Origin: Luteolibacter luteus
GTDB lineage: Bacteria > Verrucomicrobiota > Verrucomicrobiia > Verrucomicrobiales > Akkermansiaceae
Length of the DNA stretch: 64,000 nt
Reading direction: 5' to 3'
NCBI RefSeq assembly: GCF_012913485.1
Contig: NZ_CP051774.1
Location: forward strand, 3,844,001 to 3,908,000
Below, piece by piece: positions 43,424 to 50,973 of this stretch. The stretch's first letter is position 1. Every line of letters starts with the position of its first letter. A program made the position numbers and the translations under genes. The notes beneath the pieces were generated by a model. It did not search any database. It was given only the letters and a program-made list of their open reading frames with translations, and was not told where the DNA came from.

Positions 43424-45934
43424 ATGGATTACCCCGCCACCGCCGCCACGCTCGATTCGCTCCCCAACGGTCTCACGTTGATTCTCGATCCCGATCCGGC
43501 GGCTCCGGTGGTCAGCTCCCAACTCTGGGTGGAGACCGGCAGCCTACATGAAGGGTCTCTTCTAGGCTCCGGCATTTCTCATTTCTTGGAGCACATGGTC
43601 TTCAAGGGCGGCGGAAGATTCGGCGCCGACGAATTGGCGACAACGGTCCAAGGGGCGGGCGGTCATTGGAATGCCTACACCACTTTCGACCGCACGGTTT
43701 ATTACATCGATGGTCCTGCGAGCGGGCTGGAAACCTTTCTCGAAGTGCAGGCGGCCATGATCTTCGCCCCGCTGATCCCCGAGGAAGAATTCGAGAAGGA
43801 AAAGGATGTGATCCGCCGGGAAATCGACATGGGGCTGGACGATCCGGACGACGTGGCCAGCCGCCTGATGTTCTCCACCGCCTTCACCGCGGATCCGCGC
43901 CGGCATCCCGTGATCGGACACCGCGGTCTCTTCGATGCGATCACTTATGCCGATCTCACCGGTTACCACCGCCGCCGCTACACGCCGGACCGCTGCTGCC
44001 TGTGCATTTCCGGTGACTTCGATGCCGCAGAGGTGCGGGAAAAGATCGAAGCTCTTTTCGGCGGCTTTGTGCGTGGCAGTGGTGCCGAGCCGGTGGTGCC
44101 GGAGGATGGGGTCCAGCTTGGGCCGCGCCGTGGGCGTGCGACCTTTGCGGTGCCAGCCAGCCGGGTCACCCTGGCGTGGAAGATCCCGCCGCTGGGCCAT
44201 CCGGATGTGCCCGCCTACGAACTTGCCGCTGCCGTGCTTGGCCGCGGCCGCTCGGCACGCCTTTACCGCAGGCTGCGGGAGGAGCGGGAGCTCGCCTTGG
44301 AGATCTCCGCATGGTCGTGGAGCCAGGCGGGACGTGATGGAATCTTCGCCGTGTCCGCGGAAGCGGAGCCGGAGAAGCGCGATGAACTGATTGCAGCGAT
44401 CCTCGCGGAACTCGAGGAGCTGCCTTCCAGCGCCATCGATGACGAGTTGGCCAAGGCCCGCCGCCAGATCGCGGCGAGCCAGTTCAAGACGCTCACCAGT
44501 GCTTCCGGCCGCGCCTCTGACTTGGCCTCGAATTGGCACGAAGCCCGTGACCTCGATTTCACCCGCCGTTATCTGGCAGCGCTGAATGCGACCACTGCAG
44601 CGGATGTCCGCCGCGCGGTCGGGAAACTTACCGAGGATCAACTGACGATTTCCATTCTCGATCCCGAGGAGGCGCCTGCTCCGGCGGCGCTGAAGCCCGC
44701 CAGCCGCCATCGCCCGGAGCCGGAATGCATCACCCTGCCGAATGGCGCGACTCTGGCGCTGCTGCCGGATCCGCGGGTGCCGATCCTCACGGCGCAGGTC
44801 GCGGTGCGGGCGGGTCTGGTCTCGGAAACGGAAGCGACCTCGGGCCTCAACACGCTTCTTGCCTCGACCTTGCCGCAAGGGACGATCCGCCACAGCGCGG
44901 CCGAGCTGGCCGGACGTCTGGAATCGCTCGGGGCGACCTTGGGCGCGGCCACGGGCAACAATGCGCTGCTGGTCCAGCTTTCGGGCCTTTCCCCGGATGT
45001 ACCGGTGCTTCTTCCTCTGCTGGCAGAGGTGCTCGCCGAGCCTGCCTTCCATGGCGATTCGATCGAGCGGGAAAAGGCCAGCCAGCTCGCCTCCTTGCGC
45101 GAGTCGCTCGAGGATCCGCTTTCCACGGCCTTCCGCTTGGCGCGCCATCACCTCTTCAAAGGCCAAGGCTATGGCCTCCCCGCTCTGGGAACCGAGGAGT
45201 CGCTGGCGAATCTCAACCGTCTCGCGCTCTCCGCGCATCACTCGCGCCACTTCCAAGGCAGGAATCTGGTGATCGCGCTGGCCGGGGATTTTGATATCTC
45301 TGAAGCGAAGGACCTGCTTGCCGAGGGCATCGGACGTCTGCCCGAAGGTTCGCCATGGCTGCCACCGGCGGCGACTACCGCCTCCGACTTCGAAATCGAA
45401 GCCTACCTTCCGAAGAAGCAGGCTGTGCTCGCCCTGGCCTATCCGGGCTGCTCAGCGCTGGCTCCGGAGCGCTTTGCGCTGCGGATGATTCAGGAGTGGT
45501 GCAGTGATATGGCCGGGCCGCTTTTCACCCGTATCCGGGAAGACCTCGGTTTGGCCTATCAGGTCGGCGCGACCCAGTTCCATGGCCATGACACGGGTCT
45601 CTTCGGCTTCTACATGGCTACCGATCCGTCACAGGTGGAGCTGGCGCAGGCCGAGCTTTCCTCGGAAATCGCCAAGATTGCCAACAACGGGATTCCGGAG
45701 GAGGCCTTCGAGCGGGTCCGCGCTACGGTGCTTTCCAGCTTGGCCCTCGGCATGCAGGCACCGGCTTCGATTGCGCGTCTGGCGGCCATCGACGTGTTGT
45801 TCGGCCTGCCGGTAACGCATCACCGCGAGGCTGCCGGGATCTTCCAAAAGCTAAGCCCCGGCGACGTGAAATCCGCGGCCGGGGCTCTGCTGGAAAAGGC
45901 ACCGGTGACGGTGCGGGTCCTCCCGCGGGAATAG
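43424..45934 (+). CDS. M16-family zinc metallopeptidase (two-domain)
   Basis: 836 residues. The first half has the inverted zinc motif HFLEH (His53, Glu56, His57) with the third ligand Glu133 (in KDVIRREIDMG), so it is catalytic. The second half (about 430-836) repeats the M16 fold (TLALLPDPRVPILTAQVAVR, TSGLNTLLASTLPQGT, AVLALAYPGCSAL) without the zinc motif, as in processing peptidases with a fused partner. No signal peptide is visible, so the site of action is probably cytosolic or a non-classical location. Members include pitrilysin-type and mitochondrial-processing-like peptidases; substrate unknown. The start ATG at 43424 follows a weak GGAA. Confidence 0.9.
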   Translation: MDYPATAATLDSLPNGLTLILDPDPAAPVVSSQLWVETGSLHEGSLLGSGISHFLEHMVFKGGGRFGADELATTVQGAGGHWNAYTTFDRTVYYIDGPASGLETFLEVQAAMIFAPLIPEEEFEKEKDVIRREIDMGLDDPDDVASRLMFSTAFTADPRRHPVIGHRGLFDAITYADLTGYHRRRYTPDRCCLCISGDFDAAEVREKIEALFGGFVRGSGAEPVVPEDGVQLGPRRGRATFAVPASRVTLAWKIPPLGHPDVPAYELAAAVLGRGRSARLYRRLREERELALEISAWSWSQAGRDGIFAVSAEAEPEKRDELIAAILAELEELPSSAIDDELAKARRQIAASQFKTLTSASGRASDLASNWHEARDLDFTRRYLAALNATTAADVRRAVGKLTEDQLTISILDPEEAPAPAALKPASRHRPEPECITLPNGATLALLPDPRVPILTAQVAVRAGLVSETEATSGLNTLLASTLPQGTIRHSAAELAGRLESLGATLGAATGNNALLVQLSGLSPDVPVLLPLLAEVLAEPAFHGDSIEREKASQLASLRESLEDPLSTAFRLARHHLFKGQGYGLPALGTEESLANLNRLALSAHHSRHFQGRNLVIALAGDFDISEAKDLLAEGIGRLPEGSPWLPPAATTASDFEIEAYLPKKQAVLALAYPGCSALAPERFALRMIQEWCSDMAGPLFTRIREDLGLAYQVGATQFHGHDTGLFGFYMATDPSQVELAQAELSSEIAKIANNGIPEEAFERVRATVLSSLALGMQAPASIARLAAIDVLFGLPVTHHREAAGIFQKLSPGDVKSAAGALLEKAPVTVRVLPRE

Positions 45935-45977
45935 TCCCGGCAGGGGAAGAGGGAACCTCTTGGTCCCGGGGGTGGCC

Positions 45978-47042
45978 TCACTGGGCCGCTGCCGGGGCCG
46001 CGGCTCCCGCGGCGGCTTCCTCCGCGGCCTTTTTCTCGATGATCTCCTTGCGACGCTTGATGAAGGCTTCCTCCTGCTCGCGGATCGTGTCGCGCAGCTT
46101 GTTGGCCTCGGCGCGCGCGTCTTGCGCGGCCCGCTGGTTGGTGCTGATGGCCGCTTCGTTTGCCTGCTCCTGATTCTGCAACTGGCGAAGTTCCGCTTCC
46201 ATCTGAGGCGCGCGGCTGATGCCTCCGCTCTTGGACTTCTCGGACCGGACTTCGCCTTTCTTCCGGTTGATCGCGGTGTGGAACTTGCCTTGGTTCTCCT
46301 TGCCCGTGCGGACCTTGCCATCCAACTCCTTGGCCTTGGCATCCAGCTGGGCGAGCTTCTGCTTCGCAAAGACAAGCTGCTCGTTCATTTGCGACAGCTC
46401 GGTGCTTTCGAAGTGCTCCGTCGCAGCCTTGGTCGTGGCGACGTTGATTTCATCCGCGCCTTGCTTGGTCAGCTGATACTGGTCCTGGAGATCATCCGGA
46501 ATATCATCCAGCGGGATGGTCTTGATACCGGTGGAATCGATGGTGCGGATGCCGGTGTGGTCCACCGAACGGATGGTGCCCTTTGGATAGACCTTGCCGC
46601 TTGCGATGCCCTTGATCTCGCGGATCTCCTGGCCTTCGGCCTGCTTCCAGACATGGCTGCGATAGGCGACCTTGTAGTCTTCCCAATCCTTGGTCTCGGC
46701 GTCGATGGCGGCACTGCCTTCCGCGATCTTGGCCTTGAGTTCCTCGATCTGGGTGGCGTTGGTCTGGGTGGCGGAGGTGAGCTCGCGGATCTTGGAGTCC
46801 TGGCCCTTCAGGGGCTCGGCTTCCGCGATCAATTTTTCGAAGGAGGCCTTCTGGGTCTTCTTGCCATCAAGTTCGAGGCCCAGGTCGCGGACGACAGCTT
46901 CGATCTTCTTGCCGCCGGCTTTTTCCATATCCTTGTCGAAGACAAAGAAGAGGGCGCCGAAGCCGCCCAAGACGAGGAGTGCGATAAGGGTGCCAATGAC
47001 ACCAGGGCCGCGGCCGCTGGAGAGGAGGTCGGAGAATCCCAT
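45978..47042 (-). CDS. Single-pass membrane coiled-coil protein with beta module (dispersed paralog)
   Basis: 354 residues, a paralog of the protein at 18867-19925. It shares the N-terminus MGFSDLLSSGRGPGVIGTL, the transmembrane helix (about 15-36) and the position and shape of the beta module (about 150-190: GKVYPKGTIRSV, TGIRTI, DDIPDDL), flanked by two coiled coils. The C-terminus is alanine-rich (EEAAAGAAAPAAAQ). It stands alone, 27 kb from the other members and on the opposite strand. The two copies of the MGFSDLL type differ in most coil positions, so the conserved N-terminus and module are likely the functional parts. Function unknown. Confidence 0.8.
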   Translation of the reverse strand: MGFSDLLSSGRGPGVIGTLIALLVLGGFGALFFVFDKDMEKAGGKKIEAVVRDLGLELDGKKTQKASFEKLIAEAEPLKGQDSKIRELTSATQTNATQIEELKAKIAEGSAAIDAETKDWEDYKVAYRSHVWKQAEGQEIREIKGIASGKVYPKGTIRSVDHTGIRTIDSTGIKTIPLDDIPDDLQDQYQLTKQGADEINVATTKAATEHFESTELSQMNEQLVFAKQKLAQLDAKAKELDGKVRTGKENQGKFHTAINRKKGEVRSEKSKSGGISRAPQMEAELRQLQNQEQANEAAISTNQRAAQDARAEANKLRDTIREQEEAFIKRRKEIIEKKAAEEAAAGAAAPAAAQ

Positions 47043-47285
47043 GAATGGAAGGATGAAAGATTAAGCGGAGAGGTGGGCAGCGTTCCGCATCCCCGCTAGG
47101 ACAGCAAGCTGGCCGGGGTCAGGGAAGGGACGGCGTAGTGCATCAAGAGTTGATATAAATCTCAAGACAGACTGTCGCATTTCACACAGATTTCACGAAA
47201 GCAGAAGAGGGGCGGCGCGAATCCCACATGGAGGCGGGAAACTTTGGGATTTGGAATTTTCCGATCCCGGCTCCACCCTCCGGCC

Positions 47286-47537
47286 ATGCCTTCCGCCGAT
47301 CCGCGTTTCAATGAGTTCGTCATCCTGCAGGCGCAGAATGCCGGGCTTTTCCTCGGCCAGATTCCCCATCCCGCCACCGGGGAAAAGACCCTCAATCTCC
47401 GGGCCGCAAAATCGGTCATCGACTCGCTGGAGATGTTGGCGGCCAAAACTCATGGGAATTTGACCGAGACGGAGGAAAAACTGCTTGGGACGGCCCTTGC
47501 CAACCTGCTTCCGCTATACGAAAAAGCGGCAGGCTAA
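47286..47537 (+). CDS. DUF1844-like small protein
   Basis: 83 residues from the ATG at 47286. It has the compact helical pattern of DUF1844: DPRFNEFVILQAQNAGLFLGQ, PATGEKTLNLRAAKSVIDSL, then KTHGNLTETEEKLLGTALAN and a short end. DUF1844 proteins are widespread, small and of unknown function, and are often found next to LPS or cell-wall genes. It lies 45 bases before kdsA, on the same strand. Confidence 0.82.
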   Translation: MPSADPRFNEFVILQAQNAGLFLGQIPHPATGEKTLNLRAAKSVIDSLEMLAAKTHGNLTETEEKLLGTALANLLPLYEKAAG

Positions 47538-47582
47538 ACGGTCGTTTCGCTCTTCTCCCCGATTTCCGCGAATTTTTTCATC

Positions 47583-48407
47583 ATGTCGTTCGAACCGTTC
47601 CAAATCGGCAGCGTCCCTGTGGGCGGCCCTGTCCCTTTCTTCATCCTCGGCCCCTGCGCCCTCGAATCGGAAGCCTTCGCTTGGGAGATGGCCCGCTCGA
47701 TCGATGAGATCGCGAAGCGCACCGGCATCCACTATCTTTTCAAAGCCTCCTACGACAAAGCCAACCGCACCTCCGTGAAGTCCTTCCGCGGCCCCGGGGT
47801 GGAGGAGGGCTGCCGGATCCTCGGTGAGATCGGCAAGGAGTTGGGCGTGCCCGTCACGACAGATATCCACAGCCCGCAAGACGCGGAGATCGCGGCCGAG
47901 CATATCGATCTGCTGCAGATCCCTGCCTTCCTCTGCCGCCAGACCGACCTGCTGGAAGCCGCGGCGAAGACCGGCCGGGCCGTGAATGTAAAAAAGGGCC
48001 AGTTCCTCGCTCCATGGGACACGGTGAACATCGCCGAAAAGCTGCGTGCCTTCGAATGCCGCAACTTCGTCCTGACCGAGCGCGGCACCACTTTCGGCTA
48101 CAACAACCTCGTCGCCGACATGCGCTCCCTTTACTGGATGCGGAAGGAAGGCCTGCCGGTGGTTTTCGATGCCACCCACTCCGTGCAGCGTCCCGGCGGA
48201 CTTGGCGGCACCACCGGTGGTGATGGCGAGTTGGCTCCGGTGTTGGCCCGGGCCGCGATCGCCACGGGTGTCGATGGGATCTTCCTGGAAACCCATTCCG
48301 ACCCGGAGAACGCGTTTTCCGATGGACCGAATCAAATTCCTCTCGAATTTCTGGAAGATTTGCTCGTCCGACTGGTGGCCATTCATCACGCCGCTCACGG
48401 CGCCTGA
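47583..48407 (+). CDS. kdsA: 3-deoxy-8-phosphooctulonate synthase
   Basis: 274 residues. KdsA condenses arabinose-5-phosphate with phosphoenolpyruvate to make KDO-8-phosphate, the first committed sugar of the LPS inner core. The metal-type marker Cys25 is in GPCALES, and KASYDKANRTS is the substrate loop; VTTDIHSP, IPAFLCRQTDL, KKGQFLAPWD, ERGTTFGYNNL and FDATHSVQRPGG follow in the standard order. It is followed by an LptC/LptA-like gene and lptB, the usual LPS grouping. Confirms an LPS-making Gram-negative envelope in this organism. Confidence 0.95.
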   Translation: MSFEPFQIGSVPVGGPVPFFILGPCALESEAFAWEMARSIDEIAKRTGIHYLFKASYDKANRTSVKSFRGPGVEEGCRILGEIGKELGVPVTTDIHSPQDAEIAAEHIDLLQIPAFLCRQTDLLEAAAKTGRAVNVKKGQFLAPWDTVNIAEKLRAFECRNFVLTERGTTFGYNNLVADMRSLYWMRKEGLPVVFDATHSVQRPGGLGGTTGGDGELAPVLARAAIATGVDGIFLETHSDPENAFSDGPNQIPLEFLEDLLVRLVAIHHAAHGA

Positions 48408-48425
48408 TCCTTCCCCAAACTCTCC

Positions 48426-50057
48426 GTGCACCCTCTCCGCCACGCTCCCAGCCCGTTCTCCGCAGGTAAGATTGCCCGCGGCTTGCTCTGCGCGGCGCTG
48501 GGGTTTGCAGCGGCGGAGGCCCAGAACCCATCGCCGGTCGAAGAGCCCGCGGCAGGGGAGCCGGAAGAAGAGCTCGGCTTTCTCCAGAGCAACTTGCTTC
48601 CGGATGGCAGCATTCTGAAAGGGGTGACCCTGCCCAGCTACAGTAGGAACCTGAAGCTCACCTCCGAGGTGAAGGCGGACGAGTTGGTGATCGTCAGTGA
48701 GGACCGGATCAACGCGAAGAACCTTCTCATCGAAATGTACGATGCCAAGGAGGTCCAGAGTGCCCGGGTCGCGATGAGGAAGGCACGCTTTCTTCCGGCG
48801 AAGAAGATGCTCATCTCCGATGAGCCTGTTTCGATTATTTCCAACAAGCTCACGGCGGACGGCAGCGCGCTTGTTTTTGATACTGCAAAGAGACGGGGCT
48901 TTCTCCACGGCCCCGTCAAAGCCGTCACCGAACTCGATCTTAAAACTTCGATGAACGCCCAACCCGTTCGCACCGCCTTTGCTACTGGTGCCCTCCTCAT
49001 GGCCGGTGCCCATCCGCTGCCGGCGCAAGCGCCGAAGGAGCCTACCGCGGCGGAGCGCTTCGCCGAGCTGCGCCTGAAGCCGGAGGAGCTCGCGAAGATT
49101 TCCGAAGAGTCCGCGAGCAAGAAGGAGCAGCTCTCCGCACATGACGAAGCGGCCGAGAAGGCCTTCGGTCAGGCGCAGGAGCAGGCCGAGGGAGCCCGGG
49201 TGACGATGAACGATTTCTTCCGTACCGCTTCTCTCACCGCGTTGATGGCGGAGCCCGCGCCCGCGCCCGCGACCGGCGATGTGCCGGCACCGGACCTGCC
49301 GGACAATCCGCTGAAGACGACGATCACCGCGAAGGATGGTGCCTACTTTGACTCGATTGCGGGTCTGGCGATTTTCCTGAAACAAGTGGAGGTGAAGAAT
49401 CCGGAGCTTCAACTTTCCGGCGCAGACGAGCTGAAGGTCTTCATGGAGCCGAAGTCGGCGGACGAAGACCGCTCGAAGGAGAAGGCGAAGGGCTCACCGG
49501 AAAGCAAGATCCCTGATCCGAATGCCCCCGAAGGGAGCAAGCCGAAGCCGCAGGAGTCCGAAGCCAAGCCGGTCGTCGAGAAGACTCCTCCGACGCCCGA
49601 AATGCTGGAGCAGATGCGGGCTGCGAAGGAGAAGGCGAAGCAACTCGGACAGGAAAAGAAGGGCGATTTCGGCTCCGCCAAGCGACTCGTCGCGACCGGA
49701 CCTGCGGTGCGGATCAATTACAAGTCCGCCAGCAAGACGAAGGACGGCAAGGAGCAGGAGATGATCATGGCTTCTGGCCGCACCTTGATTTACGACATCG
49801 AGAAGGAGCAGATCATCTTGCGGGGCGGGTCACCGTGGGTGATGAAGGGCGACCAAATGCAACGGGTCGTGGGGGAGGATGCCTACATCCTCATCTACAC
49901 TCAGAATGGCGAGCCGACCAAGATCGTGACGGGGAACCAGGAACTCTTCGAGGGGGAGTTCTCCACGCCTCCGAAGGCGGATGACAAGAAGGCGAAGAAC
50001 CAGACCCCGCCGAAAAACCAGAGCAACCCAAAGCCCCAGAACCCGAAGAATCGCTGA
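48426..50057 (+). CDS. LptC-LptA-like fusion protein for LPS transport
   Basis: 543 residues from a GTG. An N-terminal signal/anchor segment (about 14-32) is followed by an LptC-like beta region (about 55-172: FLQSNLLPDGSILKGVTLP, LVIVSEDRINAKNLLIEMY). At 176 there is an internal Met starting a second signal-like stretch (MNAQPVRTAFATGALLMAGA) in the same frame. Next come a helical linker, then an OstA/LptA-like beta region (about 285-345: NPLKTTITAKDGAYF, IFLKQVEVKNPELQLSG, and again near 430: RLVATGPAVRINY). A Pro/Glu/Lys-rich insert lies at about 350-410. Its place between kdsA and lptB supports an LPS bridge function. Whether one protein or two (a second start at 48951) is made is unknown. 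Confidence 0.68.
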   Translation: MHPLRHAPSPFSAGKIARGLLCAALGFAAAEAQNPSPVEEPAAGEPEEELGFLQSNLLPDGSILKGVTLPSYSRNLKLTSEVKADELVIVSEDRINAKNLLIEMYDAKEVQSARVAMRKARFLPAKKMLISDEPVSIISNKLTADGSALVFDTAKRRGFLHGPVKAVTELDLKTSMNAQPVRTAFATGALLMAGAHPLPAQAPKEPTAAERFAELRLKPEELAKISEESASKKEQLSAHDEAAEKAFGQAQEQAEGARVTMNDFFRTASLTALMAEPAPAPATGDVPAPDLPDNPLKTTITAKDGAYFDSIAGLAIFLKQVEVKNPELQLSGADELKVFMEPKSADEDRSKEKAKGSPESKIPDPNAPEGSKPKPQESEAKPVVEKTPPTPEMLEQMRAAKEKAKQLGQEKKGDFGSAKRLVATGPAVRINYKSASKTKDGKEQEMIMASGRTLIYDIEKEQIILRGGSPWVMKGDQMQRVVGEDAYILIYTQNGEPTKIVTGNQELFEGEFSTPPKADDKKAKNQTPPKNQSNPKPQNPKNR

Positions 50058-50060
50058 CCG

Positions 50061-50816
50061 ATGTCGTCTCCTTCCTCCTCAAACGGACACGCTATCCTCT
50101 CCGCCAAAGGTCTCCGCAAATGCTACGGCGGTCGCGCCGTGGTGGACGGCGTCAGCCTTGGGGTTTCACCGGGTGAAATCGTCGGCCTGCTAGGCCCGAA
50201 CGGTGCCGGCAAGACGACCTCCTTCTACATGATCGCCGGGCTCGTGCCGCCGGATGCCGGTAGCGTGCAGTTCAACGGGAATGATATTTCGCGGATGCCC
50301 ATGCATCGCCGCGCTCGCCTGGGGCTCGGCTACCTGCCTCAGGAAGAGTCGGTCTTCCGGAAGCTGACCGCTTTCGAGAACCTGCTGGCCGTGCTTGAGA
50401 CGCGCCCCGGGCTCGGAAAGAAAGAGCGCATTGCCCGCGCGGAGAATCTGCTGGAACGCTTTAAGATCACCAAGGTCCGGAACTCGGAGGCGATCGCGCT
50501 TTCCGGGGGTGAGAAGCGCCGCCTCGCGATCGCCCGCGCCTTGTGCACGGATCCGCGTCTGCTGATGCTGGACGAGCCCTTCGCGGGCATCGATCCGATC
50601 GCAGTGGAAGACATCAAGGCGATCGTCCGGGAACTCCGCGAGCGCGATGGCCTGGCGATTCTGATCACCGACCACTCGGTTCGGGAAACCCTCTCGATCG
50701 TGGACCGCGCGTTCTTGATCCACGATGGCCGCGTGATCTTGGAAGGAGCGTCCGAGGTACTGGTCAATGATCCTACCGCGCGGAAGCATTACCTCGGCGA
50801 GGACTTCAAGATGTAA
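50061..50816 (+). CDS. lptB: LPS-export ABC transporter ATPase
   Basis: 251 residues of an ABC-ATPase in the LptB pattern. Walker A is GPNGAGKT (45-52), the signature is LSGGEKRR (147-154), Walker B is LLMLDEP (167-173) and the switch His lies in ILITDHSVRET. The extra GYLPQEESVFRKLT Q-loop region is typical of LptB and the related YhbG group. LptB powers LptFG to pull LPS from the inner membrane onto the LptC/LptA bridge. The start is 4 bases after the stop of the LptC/LptA-like gene, so the genes are co-transcribed. lptF/G are not in the window. Confidence 0.95.
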   Translation: MSSPSSSNGHAILSAKGLRKCYGGRAVVDGVSLGVSPGEIVGLLGPNGAGKTTSFYMIAGLVPPDAGSVQFNGNDISRMPMHRRARLGLGYLPQEESVFRKLTAFENLLAVLETRPGLGKKERIARAENLLERFKITKVRNSEAIALSGGEKRRLAIARALCTDPRLLMLDEPFAGIDPIAVEDIKAIVRELRERDGLAILITDHSVRETLSIVDRAFLIHDGRVILEGASEVLVNDPTARKHYLGEDFKM

Positions 50817-50973
50817 CCCGCTTGGAGGTAGGGCTCTGGGCCGCTTCTTTCATACTCCGGATAAGAAACTCGAGCGTTGGCGATTACCATCTCAAGCGAG
50901 CCTTATCGGCTCAAGAGAAGTTGGTGAAACGAATCGCTTGCGGCATCTCATCTCATCCGGTCTGTTGAAGCAC

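Noticed and set aside
43562-45256. A long minus-strand frame opposite the M16 protease
   Set aside because: The plus strand encodes HFLEH and the second M16 domain; the antisense product is Arg/Gly-rich with no motif.
47514-49412. A long minus-strand frame opposite kdsA and the LptC/LptA-like gene
   Set aside because: It overlaps two convincing genes and has no recognisable features.
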